Source of the DNA: an uncultured Clostridia bacterium
GTDB taxonomy: Bacteria > Bacillota > Clostridia > UBA1381
Reading direction: 5' to 3'
Length of the DNA: 64,000 nt
Assembly: GCA_934501535.1 (NCBI GenBank)
Contig: CAKSUM010000014.1
Coordinates: 1 to 64,000 of the forward strand
In this document: positions 29,223-38,772 of the stretch, piece by piece
Position numbering within the stretch: position 1 is the stretch's first letter
Layout: each line of letters opens with the position of its first letter
Translations under genes and position numbers: made by a program
The notes under the pieces: generated by a model
The model's database searches: none
The model's input: the letters and a program-made list of their open reading frames with translations, nothing else
What the model was told of the DNA's origin: nothing

Positions 29223-29270
29223 AAAAGACCCATATAAGGCATATTTTGCCTGATTGGGTCTTTATTTTTT
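29223..29270 (+). terminator. Rho-independent terminator
   Basis: AAAGACCCA pairs with TGGGTCTTT, with a nested AAGGCA/TGCCT helper stem, then ATTTTTT. Confidence 0.85.
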
Positions 29271-29286
29271 GTGTTTATTTTGCTTA

Positions 29287-29319
29287 CGAAAATGTTTCGT
29301 TATTTTCAAAAATGTTTCG
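29287..29319 (+). promoter_or_regulatory. Paired 13-bp regulator sites upstream of the SLH operon
   Basis: CGAAAATGTTTCG (29287-29299) and CAAAAATGTTTCG (29307-29319) are dyads with 5-bp arms, spaced exactly 20 bp start to start, ending 12 bp before the -35 box. The same pair with the same spacing and offset stands at 47357-47389. Confidence 0.75.
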
Positions 29320-29331
29320 TTTGAAATTTGA

Positions 29332-29360
29332 TTGACAAAACAATGGACAAAATATACAAT
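29332..29360 (+). promoter_or_regulatory. Promoter of the SLH / GH42-like operon
   Basis: TTGACA (29332-29337), 17 bp, TACAAT (29355-29360); 59 bp to the ATG. Confidence 0.88.
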
Positions 29361-29419
29361 AGTGGTAAAGCTAAAGTTTTGTTTTTTGGGGATTTTTTTG
29401 GAAAGGACCGGTTTAAGTG

Positions 29420-31102
29420 ATGAAAAAATTATTGGCAGCAACGGTATTAGGGGCTATGTTGATGTACCCGGTATGTGTACAGGCAACGGAAGCCGACATT
29501 AACGGAAATGCTGTAGTGCTCAGTCTTGAAAACATCGGCACGGACGAAACGATGCTTGTGGTAGTGAGAGCAGGCGGCGACATAAACAACAATGACGATA
29601 TATATGCGATTAAACTTGTCAGCAAAGATAAACAAGGGAAATTGACAGTCGGGTTCAACATGCCGGATTTAAGAATTTCCGTTCCGCAAAGATATGATAT
29701 TTACACAAGAAACAATCAGCTTGCGGAAAAACAGGGGAGCTTTGCATATTCGACGCAGAGTATGCGGACAACTTTTCTGACAAATCTCAATGACGCAATA
29801 AATTCTCAAAGCAGGCTGACTGCATTGATTGACCCCGACAATCCGTCGGCGTCCGGTATCGCAGGCATATACACAAAAGATGAGGCGGAGATACTCATGG
29901 AATCGATTGGGGCAGACGCAGCAAGCTTTTACGCACTCACCGACGCGCAAAGAGTATCGGCGGCAGCGACGCTGGTAAATTCGGCAGACGGTTCTTTTGC
30001 GGATACGGAGTCGGCTGCCGCGGCGATAAACTGCTCAATCGCGGTGACGGCGATCAATTCATCACAAAATGCCGGGACTGTTTTGAATAAATGCGGCTTA
30101 GTGTTTGAGGGCGAAAAATATTCCGAAATTGCAGACAGCTCAAAAAAGGCATGGCTGGATAATTACCTGAATACCAACAAGGGCTACGCAAATAACAGGG
30201 ATTTTGTGAATGCATACGAAACGGCTAACCGGTTATATAAAATAAATAACACAAGGTTCGACAGCATGGAAACGGTGCTTGCCGGATATGCCGGAAATTT
30301 GGGACTGACCGTTATGCCGGGATACAGAGCATACATGGCGCTTTCGTCCAAAGTTACGGCTAACGAAAAAATAGCCGCAGCTTTAAAATTAACTCCGGCG
30401 CAATCGGCTGCCGCACTTGACGCGGTTATTCAGAAATCAATTGAGGGCAATGCTCAGACGCCTGCAAGCGGCTCGGGCGGAGGCGGAGGAGGAACGGGAA
30501 CCGTCGGAAAACCCGGCATGATACCGGTGCCGACCCCGGCGCTTGACACCGCGGAGCAAAAGACGGGATTTAAAGATATGGGCGGTGTCGAATGGGCAAG
30601 GCAGGCTGTTGAAAGTATGACGGCTGCCGGAATAATTTCCGGCGACGGTGACGGGAATTTTCGTCCGAATGACACCGTGACGCGTGAAGAATATGTGAAA
30701 ATGATTGTATGTGCTGCAAATATGTATGACAGCGCGGCAAAGTGCAATTTCACAGATGTCCCGGAAGATGCATGGTACCGCAGTTACATTGCAAGCGGAT
30801 TTAACCGGGGGCTGGTGTTCGGAAAGAGCGAAACCGAGTTCGGCGTCGGCACGCCGCTGACAAGACAGGATATGGTTGTCATAGCGGCACGGGCGGCGGA
30901 AAAAATAAAAACTCCGGAACCCATACGGGAATATACAGCCTTTGAAGATGATGACGAAATAAGCGAATATGCGAAAGCTTATGTTGAGAAGCTCTGCAGA
31001 GCGGGAGTTGTAAACGGAATTGACAGCAAAAATTTCGATCCGTTCGGATATGCCACACGGGCACAGGGGGCTTTGATTATTTACAAACTATTTTTGAATT
31101 GA
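29420..31102 (+). CDS. Exported protein with three C-terminal SLH domains
   Basis: A 560-residue protein; GGAAAGG precedes and the ATG at 29420 is taken over the adjacent GTG. A signal peptide (KKLLAATVLGAMLMYPVCVQA) is followed by a small cohesin-like beta domain (residues ~25-105), a helical middle of ~230 residues, a glycine-rich linker (GSGGGGGGTG) and three SLH domains (KDMGGVEWARQAVESMTAAG; VPEDAWYRSYIASGFNRGLV; SEYAKAYVEKLCRAGVVNGI). SLH triplets bind pyruvylated secondary cell-wall polymer, so this is a wall-anchored protein. As first gene of a five- to six-gene operon of exported binding and cleaving proteins it may be the surface anchor or scaffold for them; that role is inference. 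Confidence 0.85.
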   Translation: MKKLLAATVLGAMLMYPVCVQATEADINGNAVVLSLENIGTDETMLVVVRAGGDINNNDDIYAIKLVSKDKQGKLTVGFNMPDLRISVPQRYDIYTRNNQLAEKQGSFAYSTQSMRTTFLTNLNDAINSQSRLTALIDPDNPSASGIAGIYTKDEAEILMESIGADAASFYALTDAQRVSAAATLVNSADGSFADTESAAAAINCSIAVTAINSSQNAGTVLNKCGLVFEGEKYSEIADSSKKAWLDNYLNTNKGYANNRDFVNAYETANRLYKINNTRFDSMETVLAGYAGNLGLTVMPGYRAYMALSSKVTANEKIAAALKLTPAQSAAALDAVIQKSIEGNAQTPASGSGGGGGGTGTVGKPGMIPVPTPALDTAEQKTGFKDMGGVEWARQAVESMTAAGIISGDGDGNFRPNDTVTREEYVKMIVCAANMYDSAAKCNFTDVPEDAWYRSYIASGFNRGLVFGKSETEFGVGTPLTRQDMVVIAARAAEKIKTPEPIREYTAFEDDDEISEYAKAYVEKLCRAGVVNGIDSKNFDPFGYATRAQGALIIYKLFLN

Positions 31103-31117
31103 TTACGGAGGCAGCTT

Positions 31118-33562
31118 ATGAAAAATAAAATTAAAGCACTGATATGTGTATTGGCATTGATTTTGACATCGCTGCCCGGATATGTTTCGGCCCGGAGCGC
31201 CGATGATGAACAATTGCGCAGTTCATTGGCACAGCTCGGTATTTTGAGCTGGACGCCGATGTCCAAGATAACAAATGGAGCATTTGTTTATTCGCTTGCC
31301 GGTTTTTTGTATGATGATGTTAAGGAGCTGGCAACTGCCGAACAGGCGGCGAAAAGCATGGGGCTTATCGATGAGAAAGAAAAATTTGACGAAAGTGCAA
31401 GGATTACAACAAATGAGGCTTTAAAGTATGCGGTAAAGACTTTGGGGTACAGGCAAAGCATGGAAGATGCGGAATACACTTCATTCGCCGCTAAGCTGGG
31501 TATTTCATCGGGAATATCCTTAACAAACAGATACCTTGAAAATGATGACGGTCTTAAAATTCTTGAAAATCTCCTTGACGCACATCCGATAAACGCATAT
31601 ATCACTCCGTCGGGCGGGATTGTATACGAGACGCAGAGCGATGAAACGCTGCTTTCAAAAAACAGGCATATTCATAGGCTTAAAGGCATTGTTACCGCAA
31701 ACAGGCAAACCTCGATTTATTCCGATGAAAGAACAAGAGACGGATTTATAAAGATTGACGGCAATGATTATGTTTACAGAGGCAGTGACGAACTTTTGGG
31801 GCAATATGTACTTGCGTATGTACGCGAGGAGCGCGGAGAGGATAAAGAGATTATCTATATAGGCGCTGAGCCCAAGAATAATTATCTGACAATTGAAACA
31901 GAGGACGTAATTGACGTTGCGGACAATTTTTCGAAAATAAGATACGATAACGGACGGGTGTTCAAAAATGCAAAGCTTGCACTCTCGCCGAAAGTAATAT
32001 ACAACGGAATTTTCTGCGGTAATTACACCAAAAACGATTTTATGGGTGATAACGGTAACCTGAGGCTCATCGACTATGATGATGACGGTATGTTTGACGT
32101 TATATTTATAACGGCATATGAAACGGTGGTTGTATCATCGGTGGACAGTTCGGAAAGGGAAATCACAAACCGATACACATATGCCGGCGCATTGACATCA
32201 TTCAAAATTAATGACGAGGATGACTGCGTGATTTATAAAAATACCGATGAAGTCAGCATTACCGATATCAAAGCCGGCGATGTTCTGAGTGTGGCAATCA
32301 GCAAAAATACGGCACGCAGATGTATAACTGTTTATGTGTCGGACAAGAAAGCCGAAGGCGTTTTGAAAAGTATCGATGAGGAGGAAAAAAATTATTATAT
32401 CAATGACGCGGCATACAAGATAAAAAAAGCGTTTTCGGATTACATGAAAAATGAAAATAAGTCCGTGACGACAGGAAAGGAATACAGCTTTTCATTAGAC
32501 GTATTCGGAAACCCGGCGGCGTTCGAGCAATTTGCCGAAAACGGATATGTGCTGGGACTCAGGGTAATCGAAGATGATAACGGCAGCTATATGCTGGTGT
32601 ATATGGACATGAACGGTGACTGGCACAACGGGATTTTTGCAAAGAAAGTACGTCTTAATGATACTTTAAGCGGAACCGGCGAAGTTATATACAATACTTT
32701 AAGGACCGCAGAGCCGCAGATCATGATTATCGGCACGAATGCAGCCGGTGAGATTAAGACTATTGAAACGGCGCTTAACAGCGGCGCGTACAACAAAGAC
32801 AGACTTACAAAGTCGGAATCGACAATGATTTACCGAAGTCAGTCGCTGAGTTTTAATCATTCGGTACATCTTGAAGATGATGCAAAACTTGTGGTTTTTC
32901 CGTCCGATATCACATATGACAAGGACGGCTATTATGTCAAGGACGCGTCGGGCTATTTCTCATCGGACGGGTCATACACCGTGACAATCTATGATGTCGA
33001 CGAGTTTAACTTCACACCGCTGCTGTCTATCAGGGGAACGGGCAGCAAACTTTCACGAAGCCTGTTTGTAGTAACCAAAGTGATGCAGGCGCTCGGTGAT
33101 GACGGTGATATTCATTCGGTTGCATACGGGAACATCGGCAATTTCAGGGATTTTGTATTTTCAAGCAAAGGTGAACATTTTATCGACGCATCGGGCAATA
33201 TTCTTAATATCAAGGCAGGCGATATTATCAACGTCAGCGTTGACAGAAACGGCTGTGTTGATGAGGCAAGTATTGTTTATTCACTGAATCAGCCGTTCGT
33301 GCAGCAGGGAGCAATAGCTCACAACAGTAATTCCGTTATTTCCGGAATTATCGAGGAACTTGACAGTGAAAAACTGCGAATGAGAGTCAGAGCCGGCGGA
33401 GTCGAATATGTTGCACTTTCCGCTGCCGTTCCTGTTCAGGTTTATCGCAAGAGCGACCGGACATGCGAATTAAAGACGGTTTATGACCTTAAAAAAGGCA
33501 GCAAGGTTGTAATGCAGTTCAACTGGGGCGCGCCGATTGCATGCGTGGTTGTTGAAGAGTAG
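31118..33562 (+). CDS. Exported, mostly beta-structured protein with a degenerate SLH-like N-terminus
   Basis: An 814-residue protein, 15 bp after the SLH gene, with GGAGG ahead of the ATG. A signal peptide ends near SLPGYVSA. Residues ~28-165 resemble two worn SLH domains (SLAQLGILSWTPMSKITNGA; LKYAVKTLGYRQSMEDAEY). The remaining ~650 residues are strand-rich, with repeated turn motifs of the form DDDGMFDVIFI, KAGDVLSVAISKN and KAGDIINVSVDRNG, suggesting several similar small beta domains. No catalytic motif is seen. Proteins of this architecture occur beside SLH glycosidases in Clostridia and are uncharacterised; a scaffold or surface-assembly role is likely. Confidence 0.7.
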   Translation: MKNKIKALICVLALILTSLPGYVSARSADDEQLRSSLAQLGILSWTPMSKITNGAFVYSLAGFLYDDVKELATAEQAAKSMGLIDEKEKFDESARITTNEALKYAVKTLGYRQSMEDAEYTSFAAKLGISSGISLTNRYLENDDGLKILENLLDAHPINAYITPSGGIVYETQSDETLLSKNRHIHRLKGIVTANRQTSIYSDERTRDGFIKIDGNDYVYRGSDELLGQYVLAYVREERGEDKEIIYIGAEPKNNYLTIETEDVIDVADNFSKIRYDNGRVFKNAKLALSPKVIYNGIFCGNYTKNDFMGDNGNLRLIDYDDDGMFDVIFITAYETVVVSSVDSSEREITNRYTYAGALTSFKINDEDDCVIYKNTDEVSITDIKAGDVLSVAISKNTARRCITVYVSDKKAEGVLKSIDEEEKNYYINDAAYKIKKAFSDYMKNENKSVTTGKEYSFSLDVFGNPAAFEQFAENGYVLGLRVIEDDNGSYMLVYMDMNGDWHNGIFAKKVRLNDTLSGTGEVIYNTLRTAEPQIMIIGTNAAGEIKTIETALNSGAYNKDRLTKSESTMIYRSQSLSFNHSVHLEDDAKLVVFPSDITYDKDGYYVKDASGYFSSDGSYTVTIYDVDEFNFTPLLSIRGTGSKLSRSLFVVTKVMQALGDDGDIHSVAYGNIGNFRDFVFSSKGEHFIDASGNILNIKAGDIINVSVDRNGCVDEASIVYSLNQPFVQQGAIAHNSNSVISGIIEELDSEKLRMRVRAGGVEYVALSAAVPVQVYRKSDRTCELKTVYDLKKGSKVVMQFNWGAPIACVVVEE

Positions 33563-33617
33563 CTTTTGCGGATAACGGGCGCGCAGGTTTACTGCGGTTT
33601 GTAAGAAAGGAATTTAT

Positions 33618-35621
33618 ATGAAAAGATTATTTGCTGTTTTATTGGTAATTGCACTTGTAATTCCGGGTGCTGCATATGCTGCCGACCCGGGTTGGAGCAT
33701 TACATATTCCGGTACGGTAAAGACAGACCGAAACACATATTTTGCAGTGATTTCGGGCGAGAATTGTTTTGGCGGAGAAAAGGCGCTGCATGTCAAATGG
33801 CAGGGAGGCGTGACGGCAGGCGAGAATGTTCTGATAAAAAATACTTTTGAACATGCCATGCCGAGGGGAAATTATACGCTTAAATTCATGAACAGAGGCG
33901 ACCTTTCCAAATTCACGCAGATTGCCGTCGGAGATAAGACATTCACAAAGCCGGATTTAACTGCCGGTGCTGCTGTGACGGCGCCGGACGGAAGCACTAA
34001 CTGGAAAGAATATTCCGTTACTTTTGATTACAGCGGAGAAAATGCGGACTTTTTATCAATAATGGTTTGCGGCGGTACAATTTCGCAGTTTATTGATGAT
34101 GTTTCGCTTGTGAATAACGCCGACGGTACGGATTATATTGCCGACGGCGGATTTGAAAATTTTGCGGAGGCTGATGTTCCGGAATCTCCGTATGACAGAA
34201 GCGGTTATGCGGTAAGGCAGCTGAGAGCAACAACCAAAAATGCAAATGCACTGGTAATCAGCTGGATAAATCCTGCGGTGACCGAGCTTTCGGAGATTAA
34301 AATATACGATATTTCCGGCGGAAAAAATGAGCTGATTGCAGAGAATTTGAACACTGCGCCGGGAAAATCCGTATTCTGTGAGGTTTCGGAGCTTGCAACA
34401 GGTCAGACCTATCAGTACAAGGTGATTTTCAGCTTCGGTTCTAAAGGAAGCGATACATATTTTGTGTACGGAACGCCGTCGACTTCGACGAGCAGTAAAA
34501 AGGGCAGCTGGAATTTGGGAACCGTTCAAAACGGTACCGCGGCATTCTGTCCTGCCGGACTGAGCATTGATACTTCGGAGGCTAAAGAGGGCAGCGCGTC
34601 GCTTAAGTTCGAAACAAACATTGACGGCGAAAGCGTTCCGGCACTGAAATCGAACATTTACGCGGTAGCTACTCAGTCTGCGGATATGATGAACGGAAAA
34701 TATCAGATTTCGTTCTGGATGAAGCAAAAAAATATGTCGGCTAAGCCGCGTGCAACCATGAATTTTAAACTGTTTGACGGAAATCAGCTGTTCCTGAATA
34801 CCCCCGGCGGGGACTGGACGTATTATGAATTTTTATATGACTATGATGTAAACGGTGAAAACACACTTACATTTACATATGACAGAATTTGCGACGGTTT
34901 GTGGATTGATGATGTGCAGGTAAGAAAGTATAATACCGAGACGGGAACGCCTGAGGGCGATAATCTGATTTCGGACGGCAGCTTTGAAAATCTTGTGTCC
35001 GAAACGGCAGGCGTTGTTACGGGTATAACGGCAGTGCCCGGCGTCGGCAGCGTTACTGTTTCGGATTATAATGTGACAGGCTCATATTCCCGAACGGATA
35101 TTTACCAAAAGGTGTTTGATAATTTTGAGTATCGGGGGAGTATTGCAGCGGACGTGACATCTTTCGGCATTACCGGTCTGAAGAAGGACGAGGACGTTAC
35201 ATTCCGGCTCGTACCGGTAAATGTTGACGGAGTTTCCGGCACGTACGGCGATGTGACGGTGAGGACGGTTCTTCCGGAATATGAAGTCGGAGACGCGGTG
35301 CTGTATGACAGCCTCAACCGAAAAGTGAACACAATTTCCGATATCGGCACATATACGGTAAAAATTCCGATTAAAAACAACCTCATTGCCGGAGGGCTCC
35401 CGTATGACGGCATGGCTGCACTCTATAAGGACGGTGCGCTGATAAAGGTGTTCTCAAAAAACGGCAGCGTCAGAAAAACCGGTAAAAACGCGAATGCGGC
35501 AGAACTTACAATTCCCGTTGAGATACAGGAAAGCGGTAATTACACGCTGGAGTTTTATCTGATAGACTCAAGGGCAAGCCTTAAGCACTATTGCAGGGCG
35601 TATACGTGGAAAACGGAATGA
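33618..35621 (+). CDS. Exported protein with carbohydrate-binding and fibronectin-III-like modules
   Basis: A 667-residue protein with AGAAAGGAAT before the ATG and a signal peptide ending in GAAYAADP. Two beta-sandwich modules of the CBM4/CBM9-like family end in the recognisable strand-plus-link FIDDVSLVNNADG ... DGGFENF (about 140-190) and LWIDDVQVRKYNTETG ... SDGSFENL (about 430-460). Each is followed by an FN3-like module (ATTKNANALVISWINPAVTE; YRGSIAADVTSFGITGLKKD). A final immunoglobulin-like domain closes the protein. No enzyme domain is present, so it probably presents binding modules at the surface for the enzymes downstream. It shares the operon with the SLH proteins. Confidence 0.75.
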   Translation: MKRLFAVLLVIALVIPGAAYAADPGWSITYSGTVKTDRNTYFAVISGENCFGGEKALHVKWQGGVTAGENVLIKNTFEHAMPRGNYTLKFMNRGDLSKFTQIAVGDKTFTKPDLTAGAAVTAPDGSTNWKEYSVTFDYSGENADFLSIMVCGGTISQFIDDVSLVNNADGTDYIADGGFENFAEADVPESPYDRSGYAVRQLRATTKNANALVISWINPAVTELSEIKIYDISGGKNELIAENLNTAPGKSVFCEVSELATGQTYQYKVIFSFGSKGSDTYFVYGTPSTSTSSKKGSWNLGTVQNGTAAFCPAGLSIDTSEAKEGSASLKFETNIDGESVPALKSNIYAVATQSADMMNGKYQISFWMKQKNMSAKPRATMNFKLFDGNQLFLNTPGGDWTYYEFLYDYDVNGENTLTFTYDRICDGLWIDDVQVRKYNTETGTPEGDNLISDGSFENLVSETAGVVTGITAVPGVGSVTVSDYNVTGSYSRTDIYQKVFDNFEYRGSIAADVTSFGITGLKKDEDVTFRLVPVNVDGVSGTYGDVTVRTVLPEYEVGDAVLYDSLNRKVNTISDIGTYTVKIPIKNNLIAGGLPYDGMAALYKDGALIKVFSKNGSVRKTGKNANAAELTIPVEIQESGNYTLEFYLIDSRASLKHYCRAYTWKTE

Positions 35622-35700
35622 TTATAAAAAAAGTGATAGTTCGGGGGAGATTTCTCCGTTAACCGGCTAAATAAAAAAATTAAGAAGGGATTGACTATTA

Positions 35701-38580
35701 ATGAAAAAAAGATTACTTGGAGCAGTTTTGGCTGCGGCGATGATGATTTCCGCGCTTCCGGGTACGGTGAACGCCATGACGCGCAGCTGGGTCGGCAATG
35801 ATGACCTTGTGCCGCAGGGCTGGGGTACGTCTTACGAGAAAACAGACGGAACTTCATGGACTGCCGAGGAAAAAGCGAACAGCTATGTCGGGCTCACGGC
35901 TACCGAGGCGTACAGCGGAAAGGCGGCAATGTATTTCAAACTGGGTGAGAACCGTCCTTCCAACGGGTATGTGCGTGTGAAGATTAATCTGACCGAGCCG
36001 CTTTTGCAGTCTGCCACATCTTATTCGGACGGCAAAAAGTATAGAATTTCGTTCTATAAAAAAGGTAAGGGCTGGATCAAAACCTACTATAATTCATGGA
36101 AAGAAGCTAACACATGGTATCATATTTCGCCGAACCCGGAATCCGGTTCGACATCGGGTGATGACAATGATAAATGGTATCTTTATTGGCGTGACATCAC
36201 GGTATCCGGCGGCGAAGACTACACTACGCTTAACCTGCTGCTGGAGTCCGACGGAGAATACATAATTGATGATATTTCTATCAGACAGTACACATCTGAC
36301 GGAGCACTTGATTATAATAAGGAATACGTCCCCAACGGAGGCTTTGAAGAGTACACGGATTTAAGCGGAATAAGCGATTCGGTTGATTATCTGGACGGCT
36401 GGTCATATCCGGCATATACCTCTGCGACTTTGTGGACAAAGGAATACAGAGATAAAAGCTATGCCGGCATCACAACTGAGGATAAAAAGAGCGGAACAGC
36501 GTCAATGTTTGTACGGTTTGCAGGTTCAAAAAACAGCGACTGTTATGTTCGGCTGACCAATACGCTTGCTGCTCCGTTAACTGCCGGAAACACATACAGA
36601 CTGAGTTTTTGGAAGAAAGGTTCCGGAAACACGTTCACATATTTTAATTCATGGAAAGAAAACAGTGCCGGTTATACCGCAGGAGAAACCGTTAACGGAT
36701 GGACATATTATTACAGAGACATACACCCCACGGAAGCATATGAAACTTTGAAGATTTATTCCAACGGTGACGGAACAAAGTATCTTATAGATGATATTTC
36801 ACTGAGAGAAATCAGTGACGGCGTGACGGGTGAAACCGAATATATAGTAAACGGCGGATTTGAAAATCAGTTCACAATCAATCCGTCAGACAGAAATACG
36901 GCATACAGCTGGAATGAAACCTACAGCAATGTTACGGATAAGGCTAATCAGTACATGACGGTAACATCGGCAGATGCGCGTACGGGAAAATATTCGCTTT
37001 ATTCACATTTCGAAAATGACAATGCGCCCAACGTATATATTACATTCCGTCAGAATGTTAATGTTGAAGCCGGAAAAACATATGTAATTGAGACATGGAT
37101 AAAGGGTCACATATTCAAAAATGATGTGCTGGCGTTCAGAGATGTGGAAAACGGATATTATGTCGAGGTTCCGCCGAGAGCACAGGAAACAGTCGGCGAC
37201 TGGACGCGCTATGAGGCGGAATATACCGCTAAATCAACCGGTACGGCATTTATAGGTATTCTTGCCCAGGGCGTGCAGCAGTGTTACATTGACGATTTTG
37301 CGATGTACGCAAAAGACGATGCAGCAAAAACCAATATTATTTCAAACGGCAGCTTCGAAAATGTTAAGGCTGTGGAAACTGAACGCCTGATAAATCCGAT
37401 TTGCTATCCGGTACAGGCAGGCGGCGCTTTAAACCTTACGTGGACAAATCCGACAAATGCGAATATATCCTCAATTAAGATTTCGGTTGACGGAACGGAA
37501 CAGGAAGGATTGACGGTGAACACGCAGTCCGATGCGTTCAACTCAATTCTCATAGACGGACTTACAAACGGAAATGAATACAAGATTAAAATTGTTTCAA
37601 CTGTAGACGGAAAAGAATATACGGACAATCTGTCCGGCGCACCGTACAATATGGGTACATATCAATGGCTGCTCGGTTATATAGGAAACCGTCCGTCGGG
37701 TTCATGGAAAGTGCATAAGAGAGACAACGGATCAAATTATGCAAACTTTAACGTATCACTCGACTATAATGAAAAATTCGACGGCGACTGTTCGTTCAGA
37801 ATGAATGCGAACCTTCCCGAAACACAGAGCAATATTTACCCGGGCATTGAACAAACGGTAGAGGGTCTGGAAAGAGGCAGGCTTTATCAGCTGAAATTCA
37901 GATATAAGGCAGACGGCGTAACCAAGATAGGTATTGACAACAGAACGGTGTTGGCAGACGCGTCCAATTATACCGTAAAGAAAACCGTGGCTCCGACAAA
38001 CGGCATTTGGCAGACGGAAACGGTGGACATAATGGATTATGACAATGTTTACGAATATGATTCGGCTGAAAAATACCGTACCGATATATACATATATTCG
38101 GATCAGATGGTGGGTACACTGTGGATTGATAATGTTGAACTTTATGAGGTTGACTCGGACGGTGACGTTGTTGACAGCACAAACCTGTTAAAGGACGGCG
38201 GCTTTGAATACACGGGTACCTACGAAATCGAAAAGCCGGTATATTCTGTTGCGGCTGAGGGTGAAGAAATTCCCATTAAAAATCTGCAGGGCGGTAAAAT
38301 CAAAGTTACCTCCAAAATCAGAAACTTTGCGTCGGGCGACGGCATGGGCGCATGCGTTATAGCCGCAGTATATGACGGCGGAAAACTTGTAAGCTTAGAT
38401 TACATGGAAAAGGCGATGGACGAAATTCCGTATTACCTGCCGGCGGAGGAATATACGGCCGAAGTTACGGTTCCCGATGAGTATGCCGACTGCGAAATCA
38501 AGGTTATGTACTGGGACGGAATAAAGACAATGAGCCCCATCGCAGCAATCGATTCTTTGGTTTACACACCGGAGTCATAA
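35701..38580 (+). CDS. Exported protein made of serial carbohydrate-binding modules
   Basis: A 959-residue protein with AAGAAGGGATTGACT upstream and a signal peptide ending PGTVNA. At least four CBM4/9-like modules are laid in series; each ends in a strand such as YIIDDISIRQYTSDG, YLIDDISLREISDG, CYIDDFAMYAKDD or LWIDNVELYEVDSDG, and is linked by an N-G-G-F-E-type start of the next module. The first two modules are close copies (SWKEANTWYHISPNPES against SWKENSAGYTAGETVNG). An FN3-like module (NLTWTNPTNANISSIKIS) separates modules three and four. No SLH or catalytic domain is visible. Aromatic-rich binding faces suggest avid binding of a polysaccharide. It belongs to the SLH/GH42-like operon. 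Confidence 0.75.
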   Translation: MKKRLLGAVLAAAMMISALPGTVNAMTRSWVGNDDLVPQGWGTSYEKTDGTSWTAEEKANSYVGLTATEAYSGKAAMYFKLGENRPSNGYVRVKINLTEPLLQSATSYSDGKKYRISFYKKGKGWIKTYYNSWKEANTWYHISPNPESGSTSGDDNDKWYLYWRDITVSGGEDYTTLNLLLESDGEYIIDDISIRQYTSDGALDYNKEYVPNGGFEEYTDLSGISDSVDYLDGWSYPAYTSATLWTKEYRDKSYAGITTEDKKSGTASMFVRFAGSKNSDCYVRLTNTLAAPLTAGNTYRLSFWKKGSGNTFTYFNSWKENSAGYTAGETVNGWTYYYRDIHPTEAYETLKIYSNGDGTKYLIDDISLREISDGVTGETEYIVNGGFENQFTINPSDRNTAYSWNETYSNVTDKANQYMTVTSADARTGKYSLYSHFENDNAPNVYITFRQNVNVEAGKTYVIETWIKGHIFKNDVLAFRDVENGYYVEVPPRAQETVGDWTRYEAEYTAKSTGTAFIGILAQGVQQCYIDDFAMYAKDDAAKTNIISNGSFENVKAVETERLINPICYPVQAGGALNLTWTNPTNANISSIKISVDGTEQEGLTVNTQSDAFNSILIDGLTNGNEYKIKIVSTVDGKEYTDNLSGAPYNMGTYQWLLGYIGNRPSGSWKVHKRDNGSNYANFNVSLDYNEKFDGDCSFRMNANLPETQSNIYPGIEQTVEGLERGRLYQLKFRYKADGVTKIGIDNRTVLADASNYTVKKTVAPTNGIWQTETVDIMDYDNVYEYDSAEKYRTDIYIYSDQMVGTLWIDNVELYEVDSDGDVVDSTNLLKDGGFEYTGTYEIEKPVYSVAAEGEEIPIKNLQGGKIKVTSKIRNFASGDGMGACVIAAVYDGGKLVSLDYMEKAMDEIPYYLPAEEYTAEVTVPDEYADCEIKVMYWDGIKTMSPIAAIDSLVYTPES

Positions 38581-38657
38581 GCGTACATATATAATAGGAA
38601 GGAATTTTTTCAAAAACGCAATAAATTTGCTTGAAAAAAAGTAATATCAGACACTTT

Positions 38658-38696
38658 CGGCGGCGTGCAAAACACCGGTTTTCGTTCACGCCGCCG
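38658..38696 (+). other. Intra-operon GC-rich stem-loop
   Basis: CGGCGGCGTG (38658-38667) pairs with CACGCCGCCG (38687-38696); no T-run follows. It sits in the 192-bp gap before the first GH42-like gene and probably protects or attenuates the transcript. No promoter is obvious in the gap. Confidence 0.6.
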
Positions 38697-38772
38697 GAGT
38701 GCATGAAACAGTTATGCCGCTTTTGCAGCAGGAAACCAATTACGGCTCACAAATTCTAAACGGAGATTAGCT

